NCBI GenBank assembly: GCA_964587155.1
Contig: CAZPKF010000011.1
Coordinates: 19,913-83,912, forward strand
DNA from: Hallerella sp964587155
Lineage (GTDB): Bacteria; Fibrobacterota; Fibrobacteria; Fibrobacterales; Fibrobacteraceae
Reading direction: 5' to 3'
Length of the DNA stretch: 64,000 nt
Part shown: one piece after another, positions 24,524 to 32,569 of the stretch
How positions within the stretch are numbered: the stretch's first letter is position 1
Layout: the number at the start of each line of letters is the position of its first letter
The notes under the pieces: generated by a model
The model's database searches: none
What the model was told of the DNA's origin: nothing
Seen by the model: the letters and a program-made list of their open reading frames with translations, nothing else
Made by a program: the position numbers and the translations under genes

Positions 24524-25975
24524 TCAAGAATGATAATTCGGAGCTTCTTTCGTAATGGTCACATCATGCGGATGCGATTCGCGAAGTCCCGCATTTGTTA
24601 TGCGGACAAAGGTCGCCTTTTTGTAAAGTTCGTCCAAATTGGCTGCCCCCGCATAACCCATCGCCGAATGGATTCCTCCAGTCAGCTGATAAATCGTATC
24701 GCGGAGAGGGCCTTTGTAAGGAACCCGACCTTCGATGCCTTCCGGCACGTATTTCTTTTCTTCAGTCACATTGCCCTGAAAATAACGGTCCGCAGAACCG
24801 GCTTTCATCGCGCCCAGCGATCCCATGCCGCGGTAGCTCTTGTAGCTGCGACCATCCGCCAAGATGACTTCGCCCGGACTTTCTTCTGTACCCGCGAACA
24901 AACTGCCGAGCATCACGGCGTTTCCGCCTGCAGCCAAAGCTTTGACGATGTCGCCAGAATACTTGATTCCGCCATCTGCAATGATTTTCACACCCGCCTT
25001 GCGGGCAGCCTTTCCGCATTCCACGACTGCGGAAAATTGCGGATAACCGACACCCGCGACAATTCGAGTCGTGCAAATGGAACCGGGGCCAATGCCCACC
25101 TTGACAATGTTCGCTCCACACTTGGCAAGTTCCGTCACCGCTTCAGCAGTACAAACATTGCCTGCGCAAATGGTCAATTTCGGATACTTCTTGCGGACAG
25201 TTTTCACCATATTGCGGACTCCCACGTGGTGCCCGTGCGCCGTATCAATTACAACCATGTCAACACCGGCATCGACAAGCGCCTTGATGCGGTCGAGAGT
25301 GTTGGCCGACGTACTGACAGCCGCAGCGACAAGAAGCTGCCCATTTTTATCTAAGCTGGCATTCGGATTGCTTTCCCGCTTTAAAATATCCGTCATGGTC
25401 ACAAGGCCTTTGAGAACGCCATTGGATTCCACAAGCGGAAGTTTTTCTATCCGATTTTCGTTCAAGATTTCCCGCGCTTTGGAAAGGCTTATCTTGGGAG
25501 ATGCCGAAATGACTTTTTTCGTCATCACGTCTTTGATTTTCGCATTGCGGTCCGTAATCATGCGAAGGTCACGGCTTGTGAGCATTCCGACCAATTTCCC
25601 TTTGGAAAGAATAGGAAATCCGCTGACTTTGGTTTCGAACCGTGTTTTATACGCATCGCTCACCGGCTGATCCGCATCCAACGTTACCGGATTCGAAACG
25701 ATGCCAGACTGCCAACGTTTGACCTTGCGGACTTCTTCCGCTTGGGCTTCAATGGACATGTTCTTGTGAATCACGCCCAAACCGCCCTGCAGCGCAATAG
25801 AAATAGCGAGCGGCGCAGTTGTCACCGTATCCATCGCCGCACTGATAATGGGAATGTTCAGTTTGATGTTGGGCGCAAGTTGTGTCTTAATATCCGTCTG
25901 AGTCGGCAAGACCGAGGATTCCCCCGGAACGAGCAGAACGTCATCGAACGTGAGGGCTTCTGGAAGCAGTTTCAT
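24524..25975 (-). CDS. guaB: Inosine-5'-monophosphate dehydrogenase
   Basis: GuaB oxidises IMP to XMP, the committed step to GMP. The 483 aa product is full length: an N-terminal barrel part (F-D-D-V-L-L-V-P), a CBS-domain pair at about 92-205, then the catalytic core. The core has G-I-G-P-G-S-I-C-T-T-R (catalytic Cys), A-D-G-G-I-K-Y-S-G-D and the flap Y-R-G-M-G-S-L-G-A-M, and the K+-site elements are intact. It is expressed alone, with about 86 bp upstream that include an A-rich tract (26030-26040) and the end of the retropepsin-like gene. Confidence 0.97.
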   Translation of the reverse strand: MKLLPEALTFDDVLLVPGESSVLPTQTDIKTQLAPNIKLNIPIISAAMDTVTTAPLAISIALQGGLGVIHKNMSIEAQAEEVRKVKRWQSGIVSNPVTLDADQPVSDAYKTRFETKVSGFPILSKGKLVGMLTSRDLRMITDRNAKIKDVMTKKVISASPKISLSKAREILNENRIEKLPLVESNGVLKGLVTMTDILKRESNPNASLDKNGQLLVAAAVSTSANTLDRIKALVDAGVDMVVIDTAHGHHVGVRNMVKTVRKKYPKLTICAGNVCTAEAVTELAKCGANIVKVGIGPGSICTTRIVAGVGYPQFSAVVECGKAARKAGVKIIADGGIKYSGDIVKALAAGGNAVMLGSLFAGTEESPGEVILADGRSYKSYRGMGSLGAMKAGSADRYFQGNVTEEKKYVPEGIEGRVPYKGPLRDTIYQLTGGIHSAMGYAGAANLDELYKKATFVRITNAGLRESHPHDVTITKEAPNYHS

Positions 25976-26061
25976 AAGAACCTCTTTTTGCGCATTTAAT
26001 ATAGAAATTCCCCCGAAAAATTTCTAGTCAAAAAAAAAAATCCAGAGCCCATGAATTCCGT

Positions 26062-26973
26062 TTATTTTTCAACTTTCAAGATTCCCCGGGAAACATCCAA
26101 ATACGTGCGGCCGTTTCGAATTACGTCTGCGCCGAGAATTCCCTGAACGGATCCCGGCGAAACTTCGTTTATCTCCGCCACTTTGCTTTGAAGGTTTTCC
26201 GGCATTACGCCATACCTGACAGGGAAAGTGTCCCCGGCAAATTCCGTCAAAGCACGGAAAACAGGAACAGTGTAATAGTCCGCAAGCGGATGGAAATCGA
26301 TGCGTTTTCCCTTGTCAATGCAACCATCTAACCAAGTCCGAGGTGCGTAAGACGCAGCAATGCCCGTATCAAAAATTGCCTGGTGAGGAATGCCGTTGAT
26401 TTTGACATTCACCTTGAACAAATTGTTTTCGATGAAACTATCGGCAGCAATTCCTTCGAATGGAATTTCTTCGGCATCGAACATGATTTGTCCGCGGATT
26501 TTATCAATGACAACTTTGAACTTAGAAAGGTTGTCGTTTCCGAGAATCGTTGTCACGGGAACGCCGACATGCCGAGAAATTTGGTCAAAGTCAATTCCCA
26601 AAGCCTTGGCTGTCATCTTCACATCTTTGCCGTTCACCGCATCCAATGCGCTTATGTTGATTCCCAAAGCCTTGGCTAGCGATTCCCCATGACGGGAACG
26701 GAACAGATTTAAAATTTTGTCCAAGCTGAACCCGCAAAGCATCGTGCGGACTGGCGCCAAAGACTCGTCTTTTTCCAACATGACATTCAATCGGTGAGAC
26801 ATGGATTCAATGCCGCCCTCTTCATCGGTCAGGCAATTCGTGTAACAGATGGAAACCGGTTCGTTTCCACAATGGAACGAATGCGTAGACCCGGTCATCA
26901 CTAGAATCGTACTGTCTCCCTTTTCAAAAACGATATGTCCGTTTACATCTTCGAGCAATTTGTAAATTTCCAT
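26062..26973 (-). CDS. Tandem retropepsin-like aspartic-protease-fold protein
   Basis: The 303 aa product appears to be an internal duplication. The C-terminal half has a retropepsin core: Q-A-I-F-D-T-G-I-A-A-S-Y (D-T-G at 202-204) and G-I-L-G-A-D-V-I ... Y-L-D-V-S-R-G-I at 278-298. The N-terminal half has the equivalent T-I-L-V-M-T-G-S-T-H-S-F (M-T-G at 26-28, catalytic Asp missing) and T-I-L-G-N-D-N-L ... V-V-I-D-K-I-R-G-Q-I at 142-163. Retropepsins need two DTG Asp residues, normally from a dimer, so this single chain has only one. The start at ATG 26973 is fixed by a perfect AGGAGGT. There is no signal peptide. It may be a protease, or a non-catalytic binding protein. Confidence 0.7.
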   Translation of the reverse strand: MEIYKLLEDVNGHIVFEKGDSTILVMTGSTHSFHCGNEPVSICYTNCLTDEEGGIESMSHRLNVMLEKDESLAPVRTMLCGFSLDKILNLFRSRHGESLAKALGINISALDAVNGKDVKMTAKALGIDFDQISRHVGVPVTTILGNDNLSKFKVVIDKIRGQIMFDAEEIPFEGIAADSFIENNLFKVNVKINGIPHQAIFDTGIAASYAPRTWLDGCIDKGKRIDFHPLADYYTVPVFRALTEFAGDTFPVRYGVMPENLQSKVAEINEVSPGSVQGILGADVIRNGRTYLDVSRGILKVEK

Positions 26974-27048
26974 CGGAGACCTCCTTTCTAGTTGACGGTC
27001 CATTATAAGGTACATCCGAATCTACCGAAAATCGCAAAAATTTCCGAC

Positions 27049-27078
27049 AAAAAATATTCCCGGTCGGAATACCGGGAA
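27049..27078 (-). terminator. Terminator after the 27.1-28.3 kb transcript
   Basis: On the minus strand an 8-bp perfect stem (TTCCCGGT / ACCGGGAA) with a 6-nt loop is followed by TA and six T. It would end the transcript carrying the zinc-finger gene and the short Cys-rich ORF. Confidence 0.85.
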
Positions 27079-27111
27079 CGCTAAGGAAAATTGATCTTTT
27101 CAGATTTTCTT

Positions 27112-27237
27112 TTACACGGGAATGACTTTGACTAGCCGATTTCCAAAGCAACCGCAGTTGCAATAGAGCTCCTTACCAGTGCTCGCCGGAACCCATTTGA
27201 ACAAGCGCGGTGAATCGTTCCAACGGCAAAAACTCAA
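27112..27237 (-). CDS. Short Cys-rich ORF (41 codons), translationally coupled
   Basis: This small ORF starts at a TTG whose TTGA overlaps the stop codon of the upstream zinc-finger gene, the same arrangement seen at bamD/16601. The product contains F-C-R-W-N-D-S-P-R, F-K-W-V-P-A-S-T-G-K and L-Y-C-N-C-G-C-F-G-N-R-L, with four Cys of which three are in C-N-C-G-C. The C-x-C-x-C cluster suggests metal binding. It ends 33 bp before a strong terminator, so it would be the last gene of the transcript. I do not recognise a family. The absence of an ATG and its size leave real doubt. Confidence 0.45.
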   Translation of the reverse strand: MSFCRWNDSPRLFKWVPASTGKELYCNCGCFGNRLVKVIPV

Positions 27238-28277
27238 ATCGAATCGTCTTCCAAAAAATCCTTGTCGGCTTCTTCGAGTTCTTGCTGCGAAGGCGCTTCG
27301 CCAAAATCATCATCGTCGCGGGCTTCATCGAGAGAATCTGCACCCAAACGGGTCAGCTGATAATTCAAATGACGCGCTTCTTTGGAATGTCCCAATCCGA
27401 GGATTTCCGCACATTCTTCGCAATAGCCGAGATCCTTGTCGACGCGGAATTCTGGCGCTACGGGATTCCGGCAACATTTGGTGCAAAGCTGATTGGAACA
27501 TTCTTGCATGAACCGGAGATTTTCTTCCTGAAGTTCCGCAACGACTCGCGCATAAATTTCTTCCGCCGTTTCTTCGCCAATGGAAGCCCTGTGCCGCTTG
27601 CTGGCAGTCGGTTTTTCAACGGTTTCTGCCCCGGCAGAAGAGGGCTTCTTTTTAGAGGCGTGATCATCCTGTTCCTGGGCTTCGTAAAAGAACGCCACTT
27701 TGGCAAGTTTGATGCCTCCGGAGAGCAATACGGGTGCATTTCGAGGAATTTCTGCCTCACCTTTGTTTACCACTTTTACTACCGGTTCTGGTTTGGGAGC
27801 GGGAGCAGGCGACGGTGTGGGCTTTTTCACCACATTTTTATTGCCACTGGCAGAGTCCGAAGGCTTTGAACCGCCTTGCCGTTTTGTTTCCTTCGGCTGA
27901 GTTTTTTTCGAAGACTTGCCGGGCGCAGTTTTTGAGCCCGCATTTTTAAGAACTTTCGGAGCAATGTTTTTACTGCCGGCGGAGGCGGTCTTCTTTTGTT
28001 CAACGACCTTTTTCGTTTCCTTCTTCACGCTGGATTTTGGTGCGGACGTCGCCGCCTTGGGAACTTCTGCCTTTTTTGTGCTCTTGGCCGGTTTTGAAGT
28101 CGCCGATTGCGATTTTTTCTCGGGCGTTTTCGCCGTTTTCTTTGCCGCCGAAGACTTCACTACGGGTTTCTTCGCAGAAGAAGCCTTTTCAGCGACAGCC
28201 TTTTTTGAGGGTTTCTTGTCGGTAGATTTTTTGTCAGAAGAGGATTTTTTACTGGTCAATTGTTTTTTCGCGCTCAT
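27234..28277 (-). CDS. DksA/TraR-type zinc-finger protein with histone-H1-like Lys/Ala-rich N-terminal half
   Basis: The 347 aa product starts at ATG 28277 (M-S-A-K-K-Q-L-T). Residues 1 to ~165 are almost only Lys, Ala, Ser, Pro and Thr with K-K-x motifs, like bacterial histone-H1-like proteins, and should bind nucleic acid non-specifically. The C-terminal part has a helical region (E-E-T-A-E-E-I-Y-A-R-V-V-A-E-L) and a four-Cys zinc finger (Cys265, Cys268, Cys286, Cys289), spaced C-x2-C-x17-C-x2-C as in DksA/TraR. A strongly acidic tail ends the protein. A longer ORF to 28652 runs antisense through lepA and is not credible. It diverges from lepA with only 33 bp between the two starts. Confidence 0.78.
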   Translation of the reverse strand: MSAKKQLTSKKSSSDKKSTDKKPSKKAVAEKASSAKKPVVKSSAAKKTAKTPEKKSQSATSKPAKSTKKAEVPKAATSAPKSSVKKETKKVVEQKKTASAGSKNIAPKVLKNAGSKTAPGKSSKKTQPKETKRQGGSKPSDSASGNKNVVKKPTPSPAPAPKPEPVVKVVNKGEAEIPRNAPVLLSGGIKLAKVAFFYEAQEQDDHASKKKPSSAGAETVEKPTASKRHRASIGEETAEEIYARVVAELQEENLRFMQECSNQLCTKCCRNPVAPEFRVDKDLGYCEECAEILGLGHSKEARHLNYQLTRLGADSLDEARDDDDFGEAPSQQELEEADKDFLEDDSI

Positions 28278-28310
28278 ATTCTTAAAATATAACAAACTAT
28301 ATTTGTGGCA

Positions 28311-30134
28311 ATGGCCAAAATAGAAGACTACATCCGCAATTTTTCGATTATCGCCCACATTGACCACGGCAAATCGACCCTCGCAGACCGCCTCATTGAA
28401 CGCACACAAACCGTCGCCGAAAAGGATATGCAAAACCAGCTTCTCGACGATATGGATTTGGAGCGGGAACGCGGCATCACCATCAAAGCGCACGCCATCC
28501 GTTTGCTGTATAACCGTGGCGACGAACAATACATTCTGAACATGATAGACACTCCGGGGCATGTGGACTTCAGCTATGAAGTCAGCCGTTCTCTGGCCGC
28601 CTGCGAAGGCGCGATTCTCGTAGTCGATGCGACTCAGGGAATCCAGGCGCAAACGCTTTCGAACCTGTATCTCGCTATCGAAAACGATCTGACTATCATC
28701 CCCGTTTTAAACAAAGTTGACCTGCCAAGTGCAAACCCCGACCACGTAGCCCAGCTCGTTGGCGACCTCCTCGGTTATGACCCAGAAAAAATCCCGCGGA
28801 TTTCGGCAAAAACGGGCATTAACGTCGGCGAAGTTCTCGACCGCATCGTCGATGAAATTCCAGCGCCGAAAGGCGATGCAAACGCCAAATTGCAAGCGCT
28901 CATTTTCGATTCCATGTACGATTCTTACCGCGGAGTCATCAACGATATTCGAGTTTTCAATGGGACGCTCCGTCCCGGCATGGAAATTCAGCTCATGACA
29001 ACCGGTGCCACTTACACGGTAACGGAAGTGGGCACATTCACCATGAAACGCAACCCGCGCAAAGAACTGACAGCTGGCATGGTCGGCTACGTTTTGGCAA
29101 ACGTCAAAACCATCAGCGACGTCAAAATCGGCGATACGGTCACCGATGCGGAAGACCCTGCACAAGAACCTTTGCCCGGATACAAAGACATCCAACCGAT
29201 GATTTATTCGGGTATCTATCCGATTGATCCCGAAGATTACAAAAATTTGCGCGATGCTCTTGAAAAACTCAAATTGAACGATTCCGCTCTCCAATGGGAA
29301 CCGGAAACATCCGATGCTTTGGGCTTTGGATTCCGCGCGGGCTTTTTGGGCTTGTTGCACATGGAGATCGTCCAAGAACGCCTAGACAGAGAGTTTGGCG
29401 TAAACATCATCACGACCGTTCCCAACGTGGAATACCACGTTTATTTGACCGGCGGAGAGATGATCAAGGTTTCCAGCCCTTCCAAACTTCCCGACGCTTC
29501 CCGTTACGAACGCATCGAAGAGCCTTATGTCAATGCCCAAATTTTTACTCCGAAGGAATTTGTCGGCGGGCTCATGAAGCTTTGCGAAGAAAAACGCGGT
29601 GAATTTGAAAACATGGAATACATTGACGAGACAAAAGTCATTCTCAAGTATTCTCTGCCGTTAGCCGAAATCATGTTCGATTTTTACGACAAGCTGAAAT
29701 CCATCAGCCGTGGTTATGGCGGACTCGATTATTCGCCCTGCGGATACCGCGCGAACAATCTGGTCAAGTTGGATATTTTGCTGAACGGCGAACCAGTTGA
29801 CGCATTTTCTGTCATCATCCACCGGGAAAAGTCCTACACTTACGCCAACGCCATTTGCATCCGGCTGAAAGATTTAATTCCACGGCAACAATTCGATGTG
29901 GCCATTCAAGGCGCCATTGGTGGAAAAATCATCAGCCGCAGCACAGTCAAAGCGGTTAGGAAAGACGTGTTGGCAAAATGCTACGGTGGAGACATCACCC
30001 GGAAACGGAAGCTCCTCGAAAAGCAGAAAGAGGGCAAAAAGCGCATGAAAAGCATCGGTTCTGTCGAAGTTCCGCAAAAGGCCTTCCTCGCCGTATTGTC
30101 CCTTTCCGAAGCGGGAAAAGGCTCCGACGACTAA
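28311..30134 (+). CDS. lepA: Elongation factor 4 (LepA)
   Basis: LepA is a ribosome-associated GTPase that back-translocates or helps assemble ribosomes under stress. The 607 aa product is full length. The G domain has A-H-I-D-H-G-K-S-T (G1), R-G-I-T-I-K-A (G2), D-T-P-G-H-V-D-F (G3) and N-K-V-D-L (G4). The unique C-terminal domain is present (G-G-K-I-I-S-R-S-T-V-K-A, then the R-K-R-K-L-L-E-K-Q-K-E-G-K-K-R-M-K tail). The ATG at 28311 is the conventional start; an in-frame GTG two codons earlier is possible, and neither has a clear Shine-Dalgarno. lepB follows 2 bp after the stop. Confidence 0.97.
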   Translation: MAKIEDYIRNFSIIAHIDHGKSTLADRLIERTQTVAEKDMQNQLLDDMDLERERGITIKAHAIRLLYNRGDEQYILNMIDTPGHVDFSYEVSRSLAACEGAILVVDATQGIQAQTLSNLYLAIENDLTIIPVLNKVDLPSANPDHVAQLVGDLLGYDPEKIPRISAKTGINVGEVLDRIVDEIPAPKGDANAKLQALIFDSMYDSYRGVINDIRVFNGTLRPGMEIQLMTTGATYTVTEVGTFTMKRNPRKELTAGMVGYVLANVKTISDVKIGDTVTDAEDPAQEPLPGYKDIQPMIYSGIYPIDPEDYKNLRDALEKLKLNDSALQWEPETSDALGFGFRAGFLGLLHMEIVQERLDREFGVNIITTVPNVEYHVYLTGGEMIKVSSPSKLPDASRYERIEEPYVNAQIFTPKEFVGGLMKLCEEKRGEFENMEYIDETKVILKYSLPLAEIMFDFYDKLKSISRGYGGLDYSPCGYRANNLVKLDILLNGEPVDAFSVIIHREKSYTYANAICIRLKDLIPRQQFDVAIQGAIGGKIISRSTVKAVRKDVLAKCYGGDITRKRKLLEKQKEGKKRMKSIGSVEVPQKAFLAVLSLSEAGKGSDD

Positions 30135-30136
30135 CC

Positions 30137-30991
30137 ATGTCTGTCGAATCGAGAAGACGCCGACTGCTACGGGCCAGTTCCCAACGATTGAACGTTGTCC
30201 TGGGCATTTGCCTTGTCGCGATTCTCGTATTGAGCCTTGCCCTCCGATTTTACGGAATAGAGCCTATCCGCATCGATGAAAACTCCATGGAGCCAGACAT
30301 TGCGCCAGGTTCCCGAATTTGGATTTGCAAACTTCCCAGCTGCAAAAAAGATTTGAAACGGGACGACATTGTCTTGGTATCCATGCCGGGAGAAAGAAAG
30401 GCTCTTCGGGTCGTATTCGGACTTCCCGGCGATTCAGTCCACCTAGCTCCCGAGGGCTTTGTCAGCGCCGGAAACGCTTCTTATCGTTTTGACGATGAAT
30501 CAGAAATTGTCGCTCCGCGCACATTTTACATTCCGCAAAAAGGAGACTCCATTAAATTCAAAGAGTTGAACGATATTTCCTTTGACTACGCTTCGGAATT
30601 TTTGCGGAAGAAATTTGATTCCAAACACTTCTACACACAAACAACGCTTTGGCGCGGAGAAAACGCATTAAATCTTTCCCGCGTCGGCTCCACGCATCTA
30701 TTTGGACGCCCCGTCAGCATCCGCGAAATTCACGGTTTGCATTGGCAAGAATACTTTTTAATTGCCCTGCAAATCAATCGAGAAGATCCCGGAATGCGGG
30801 CTGTTCATTTTGAACGCAAGCTTTATCATGCAACCGATTCTTCGGAAGTCAACTCGTTCCTTTCTTCTGAAAACGCTTATTACGTACTTTGCCGCAAAGG
30901 AAACCGCTGCGAAGATTCCCGCATGTTCGGTTACATTCCCGAAAGTCACATTCTGGGGAAGGTTCTGAATTTTAGGGAATTTTTCAAATAA
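30137..30991 (+). CDS. lepB: Signal peptidase I
   Basis: Signal peptidase I (family S26) releases exported proteins from the membrane by cutting their signal peptides. The 284 aa product has an N-terminal membrane helix (about 19-38). The nucleophile is Ser50 in E-N-S-M-E-P-D-I and the general base is Lys88 in E-R-K-A-L-R-V-V-F-G-L-P-G-D. The C-terminal box D near Y-F-L-I-A-L-Q is followed by an insertion before G-Y-I-P-E-S-H-I-L-G-K-V. The classic lepA-lepB pair is kept here, with the genes 2 bp apart. Its 3' end is 4 bp from the convergent hemD gene. Confidence 0.93.
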   Translation: MSVESRRRRLLRASSQRLNVVLGICLVAILVLSLALRFYGIEPIRIDENSMEPDIAPGSRIWICKLPSCKKDLKRDDIVLVSMPGERKALRVVFGLPGDSVHLAPEGFVSAGNASYRFDDESEIVAPRTFYIPQKGDSIKFKELNDISFDYASEFLRKKFDSKHFYTQTTLWRGENALNLSRVGSTHLFGRPVSIREIHGLHWQEYFLIALQINREDPGMRAVHFERKLYHATDSSEVNSFLSSENAYYVLCRKGNRCEDSRMFGYIPESHILGKVLNFREFFK

Positions 30992-30995
30992 GCAT

Positions 30996-31601
30996 TTATC
31001 GGCAAAATGCCAAAAAAGCTTTTTCTGCACTGTCTCCGTGCAAATGGACCACATCGTTACTTTGTACAAAACGTTTCAGGGAAAGCACACCTTTTCCCGA
31101 ATAAAAATGCCATTCAACAGGATGTTCTATCGATTGCATTTTCATTTCATCTACCTGTGCCGGAAACGTTTCGTATATCGGAAGATGTTCTATTGCTATC
31201 GTATTTTCACGCGCAATTGCGCCTATATCGGCAGCGGTCTGTTTTGCAGAAATCCATGCGATCCGATGGATTTTCCGCATTTTCAAAAACTGGGGAAAAT
31301 CTTTTTCTGCGCCGTTCCCACTCCCGGCGTCCGCAACGGGAATTCCCATTTGCAAAAGGACACGCGCTGTCCCCGGACCCGCAGCCAAAACGGGACCTTC
31401 GAATTTCGACAAAGCATCTTTCGCCAATTTTGCCGCCCGCGGACTGGCGATAAAGACAGCATCAAATCCAGAGATTTCAAGTCGGATTCCCGTCGGACGG
31501 CATTCCAATGCAGGAACATGCCAAACGCAATTTCCTTTTTCCGTTTCCTGCGAAAGGAATTCCTTTTCCGGCGGGGTCAGCTTTGTGTCAATGACAAGCA
31601 T
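30996..31601 (-). CDS. hemD: Uroporphyrinogen-III synthase
   Basis: HemD closes and inverts ring D of hydroxymethylbilane to give uroporphyrinogen III. The 201 aa product is short for the family (usual about 250) and divergent, but its layout fits: S-G-F-D-A-V-F-I-A-S-P-R-A-A, V-L-A-A-G-P-G-T-A-R-V-L-L-Q-M-G-I, L-P-I-Y-E-T-F-P and W-H-F-Y-S-G-K-G-V. It follows hemC with a TGATG overlap, and this position is the strongest argument. The final gene in hemA-hemC-hemD order supports a complete route from glutamyl-tRNA to uroporphyrinogen III. Confidence 0.82.
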   Translation of the reverse strand: MLVIDTKLTPPEKEFLSQETEKGNCVWHVPALECRPTGIRLEISGFDAVFIASPRAAKLAKDALSKFEGPVLAAGPGTARVLLQMGIPVADAGSGNGAEKDFPQFLKMRKIHRIAWISAKQTAADIGAIARENTIAIEHLPIYETFPAQVDEMKMQSIEHPVEWHFYSGKGVLSLKRFVQSNDVVHLHGDSAEKAFLAFCR

Positions 31602-32569
31602 CAATGATCCCTGTTCCAAAATTCCTCAATCGCTTCGGCGCTAGAAACATCCGAAGGCAAAGGAATTCCCTTTTTGCGGCAAGCTTCTGCAAATTCCCGA
31701 GCAAACGATTCTAGAGCCCCTGAAGATTTCAGTTCTTGTTCCGAAAACAAATGCGATAAGCGCAACGAAATTCCCGTTTGAGCTTCTGCTAAAAAAGCCG
31801 AAAAGCGGTATCCGCCACCCCATTTTTCGAGAACAGCCCCCATCGGAACGCGGCATCCGCCGCCGAGCAAGTTCATCCACAGTCGTTCTGCCCGAGCAGC
31901 CAACACCGAGGATTTGTCCGAAATCGCTTCGGCAATTTTTTTTGCAAATGCATTTTCTTTCAACGACTGCAGCGCGACAATTCCCTGACCAATCGCCGGA
32001 GTTATCTGCTCTACGGAGAAATACTCCGAAATGACCGGTGTTTTTCCCAAACGGCAAATTCCCGCAGCGCCGAGCAAAATGCCGTCCAATTCACCCGACT
32101 CCACTTTTTCTATCCGCGATGGCAAATTGCCTCGCAAATTAACACAGCGAATATCCGGGCGCAACGCTTTCAACTGCAAAACACGGCGGGGAGACCCTGT
32201 GCCGACAAGAGCGCCTTTTTTTAATTCGTCCAGTTTTTTCCCACCCGCAACCAAAACATCGCGAAAATCCTCCCGTTTTAAAAATCCGGAAAGTTCGAGC
32301 CTGTCGTCCATGGAGTCCGGAACATCTTTCAGCGAATGGACTGCCAAATCAATGCTCCCGTCCAACAGGGCTGCTTCTATTTCCTTGACAAATACGCCTT
32401 GGCCGCCAAAAGAAACTAAGGAACGCACCCTGTCCCTGTCGCCAACCGTTTTGATGACACAAATTTCAACCTGCAAGTCGGGGAACATTTTTTGGATGCA
32501 CGACTCTGTCAAATGAGCCTGAACAAGTGCAAGAGCGCTTCCCCGCGTTCCAATTTTAACCGTTTTCAT
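31601..32569 (-). CDS. hemC: Porphobilinogen deaminase (hydroxymethylbilane synthase)
   Basis: HemC joins four porphobilinogen units on a dipyrromethane cofactor. The 322 aa product is full length. It begins V-K-I-G-T-R-G-S-A-L-A-L and has the substrate-binding Asp in A-V-H-S-L-K-D-V-P, the G-T-G-S-P-R-R motif, a R-G-N-L-P-S-R-I helix, and the cofactor-attachment Cys in L-G-G-G-C-R-V-P-M-G-A. The gene overlaps hemA by 14 bp and hemD by 1 base. Confidence 0.96.
   Translation of the reverse strand: MKTVKIGTRGSALALVQAHLTESCIQKMFPDLQVEICVIKTVGDRDRVRSLVSFGGQGVFVKEIEAALLDGSIDLAVHSLKDVPDSMDDRLELSGFLKREDFRDVLVAGGKKLDELKKGALVGTGSPRRVLQLKALRPDIRCVNLRGNLPSRIEKVESGELDGILLGAAGICRLGKTPVISEYFSVEQITPAIGQGIVALQSLKENAFAKKIAEAISDKSSVLAARAERLWMNLLGGGCRVPMGAVLEKWGGGYRFSAFLAEAQTGISLRLSHLFSEQELKSSGALESFAREFAEACRKKGIPLPSDVSSAEAIEEFWNRDH

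Noticed and set aside
24482..25354. 290 aa plus-strand ORF opposite guaB
   Set aside because: It is antisense to the conserved guaB core and has no recognisable domain; long antisense frames arise from the codon bias here.
28278..28652. N-terminal extension of the zinc-finger gene
   Set aside because: The extra codons are the antisense of lepA's GTPase domain; ATG 28277 gives the natural start.
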